Positions 63,559 through 64,000 of a DNA stretch of 64,000 nucleotides are shown here, piece by piece. The notes below the pieces were generated by a model. The model was not told where the DNA came from. It saw nothing but the letters and a program-made list of their open reading frames with translations, and did not search any database. Position 1 is the first letter of the stretch, and the number at the start of each line of letters is the position of its first letter. The translations under genes were made by a program, and so were the position numbers. The DNA is from Echinarachnius parma (taxonomy: Eukaryota; Echinodermata; Echinoidea; Clypeasteroida; Echinarachniidae), in assembly GCA_037951105.1 (NCBI GenBank), contig JBAMJV010001409.1:62001-126000 (forward strand). Reading direction: 5' to 3'.

Positions 63559-64000
63559 ATGGCTCATTCAAGTAACGTTCAGGAAAGCATTGGACGGATG
63601 GATGTCGGGAAAATGTGGAAGAAAATGTTGTTTCCTATGACATTGCTTCCTACATTCTGCGGCGGCTATCATCACATCTATCACGTTGATGATGAGCTTG
63701 AAAGTAATGACGTAGGTGGGAGTGGTGATCAAGAGAGAAGCGAAGTGCGTCCAATATCGGGGTGTGCCTCCCGATTAAAGCGTCTCTTCTTCGATAGGAT
63801 CCTTCAGATGAATCATTTCATTGTCACCGCCATTATGTCCGTCGTTTTCGGATATCTTGCAGTGTCATTTTTCTTGGACACCACCAATTCATTTGACATG
63901 TACTTGATCAGGCTGAGCTTTCAATTCCAAGCAGCAGTGAACAACGCCGTAATGTTTTGGAACTGCAGCACAAAGAACAAGTTTCGTAAATTCACGTCTG
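63559..64000 (+). CDS. Partial multi-pass membrane protein, possibly gustatory-receptor-like
   Basis: ATG at 63559 in good context (TACAATGG), open to the window end (147 codons, 3' incomplete). Residues about 19-40 (W-K-K-M-L-F-P-M-T-L-L-P-T-F-C-G-G) form a first hydrophobic segment. A polar loop with acidic and Gly/Ser residues follows, then F-F-D-R-I-L-Q-M-N-H leading to a second segment (I-V-T-A-I-M-S-V-V-F-G-Y-L-A-V), and a third (L-I-R-L-S-F-Q-F-Q-A-A-V-N-N-A-V-M-F-W) before K-N-K-F-R-K-F. This layout resembles the N-terminal half of insect-type gustatory receptor-like 7TM proteins of invertebrates, but without a signature motif; another 7TM family is possible. Not related to the receptor cluster. 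Confidence 0.6.
   Translation, partial: MAHSSNVQESIGRMDVGKMWKKMLFPMTLLPTFCGGYHHIYHVDDELESNDVGGSGDQERSEVRPISGCASRLKRLFFDRILQMNHFIVTAIMSVVFGYLAVSFFLDTTNSFDMYLIRLSFQFQAAVNNAVMFWNCSTKNKFRKFTS

Overview
The window looks like AT-rich nuclear DNA from an invertebrate animal. The evidence is an intact PHD/endonuclease/reverse-transcriptase LINE, mariner-type relics, many TIR miniature elements, tRNA-derived SINE copies and long poly-G/poly-C tracts. A deuterostome (echinoderm- or hemichordate-like) is my best guess, but nothing here proves it. No tRNA, rRNA or CRISPR feature is present.

The main content is a tandem multigene family on the minus strand. It has six intact-looking members (about 1.5, 11.1, 15.7, 24.5, 46.5 and 52.9 kb), three broken members (18.4, 31.1-38.0 and 60.6 kb) and smaller fragments (8.6-9.3 and 10.8 kb). 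Each gene encodes a type I membrane protein: signal peptide, about 110-residue ectodomain with eight cysteines and an Ig-like D-Y-G-E-Y stretch, Ser/Thr-rich stalk, one membrane segment, and a cytoplasmic tail with Tyr motifs. I do not recognise the ectodomain as a named family.

The family falls into two tail classes. Short-tail members (1.5, 11.1, 15.7, 46.5 kb, and the broken 18.4 and 60.6 kb copies) mostly carry a Y-E-E-[I/T] motif, and where the membrane segment survives it has an Arg near its outer end. Long-tail members (24.5, 52.9 kb and the broken 31-38 kb copy) have an uncharged residue there. They add an SH3-type P-x-L-P-P-R-P motif, Y-S-T-V, Y-A-K-P and, in the two intact ones, S-D-Y-D-[N/D]-L. 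A separate distal coding block 3' of each carries S-S-D-Y-A-L-L. Three ectodomain subtypes each occur with both tails. This resembles the paired activating/inhibitory receptor arrangement of vertebrate immune receptor clusters, in a family I cannot name.

The cluster grew by segmental duplication. The flanks (CCAAT-box promoter, AT-rich upstream block, 3' tail-exon remnants, a hitchhiking LINE 3' fragment) recur several times, sometimes without a gene (3.9 kb, 55-57.6 kb, 57.6-59.5 kb). Transposons broke members: a TTAA-flanked miniature element in the 18-20 kb copy and a 5.5 kb TA-flanked TIR element in the 31-38 kb copy. At the right edge a plus-strand gene starts at 63559 and runs off the window. 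It encodes a multi-pass membrane protein with weak resemblance to gustatory-receptor-like proteins.
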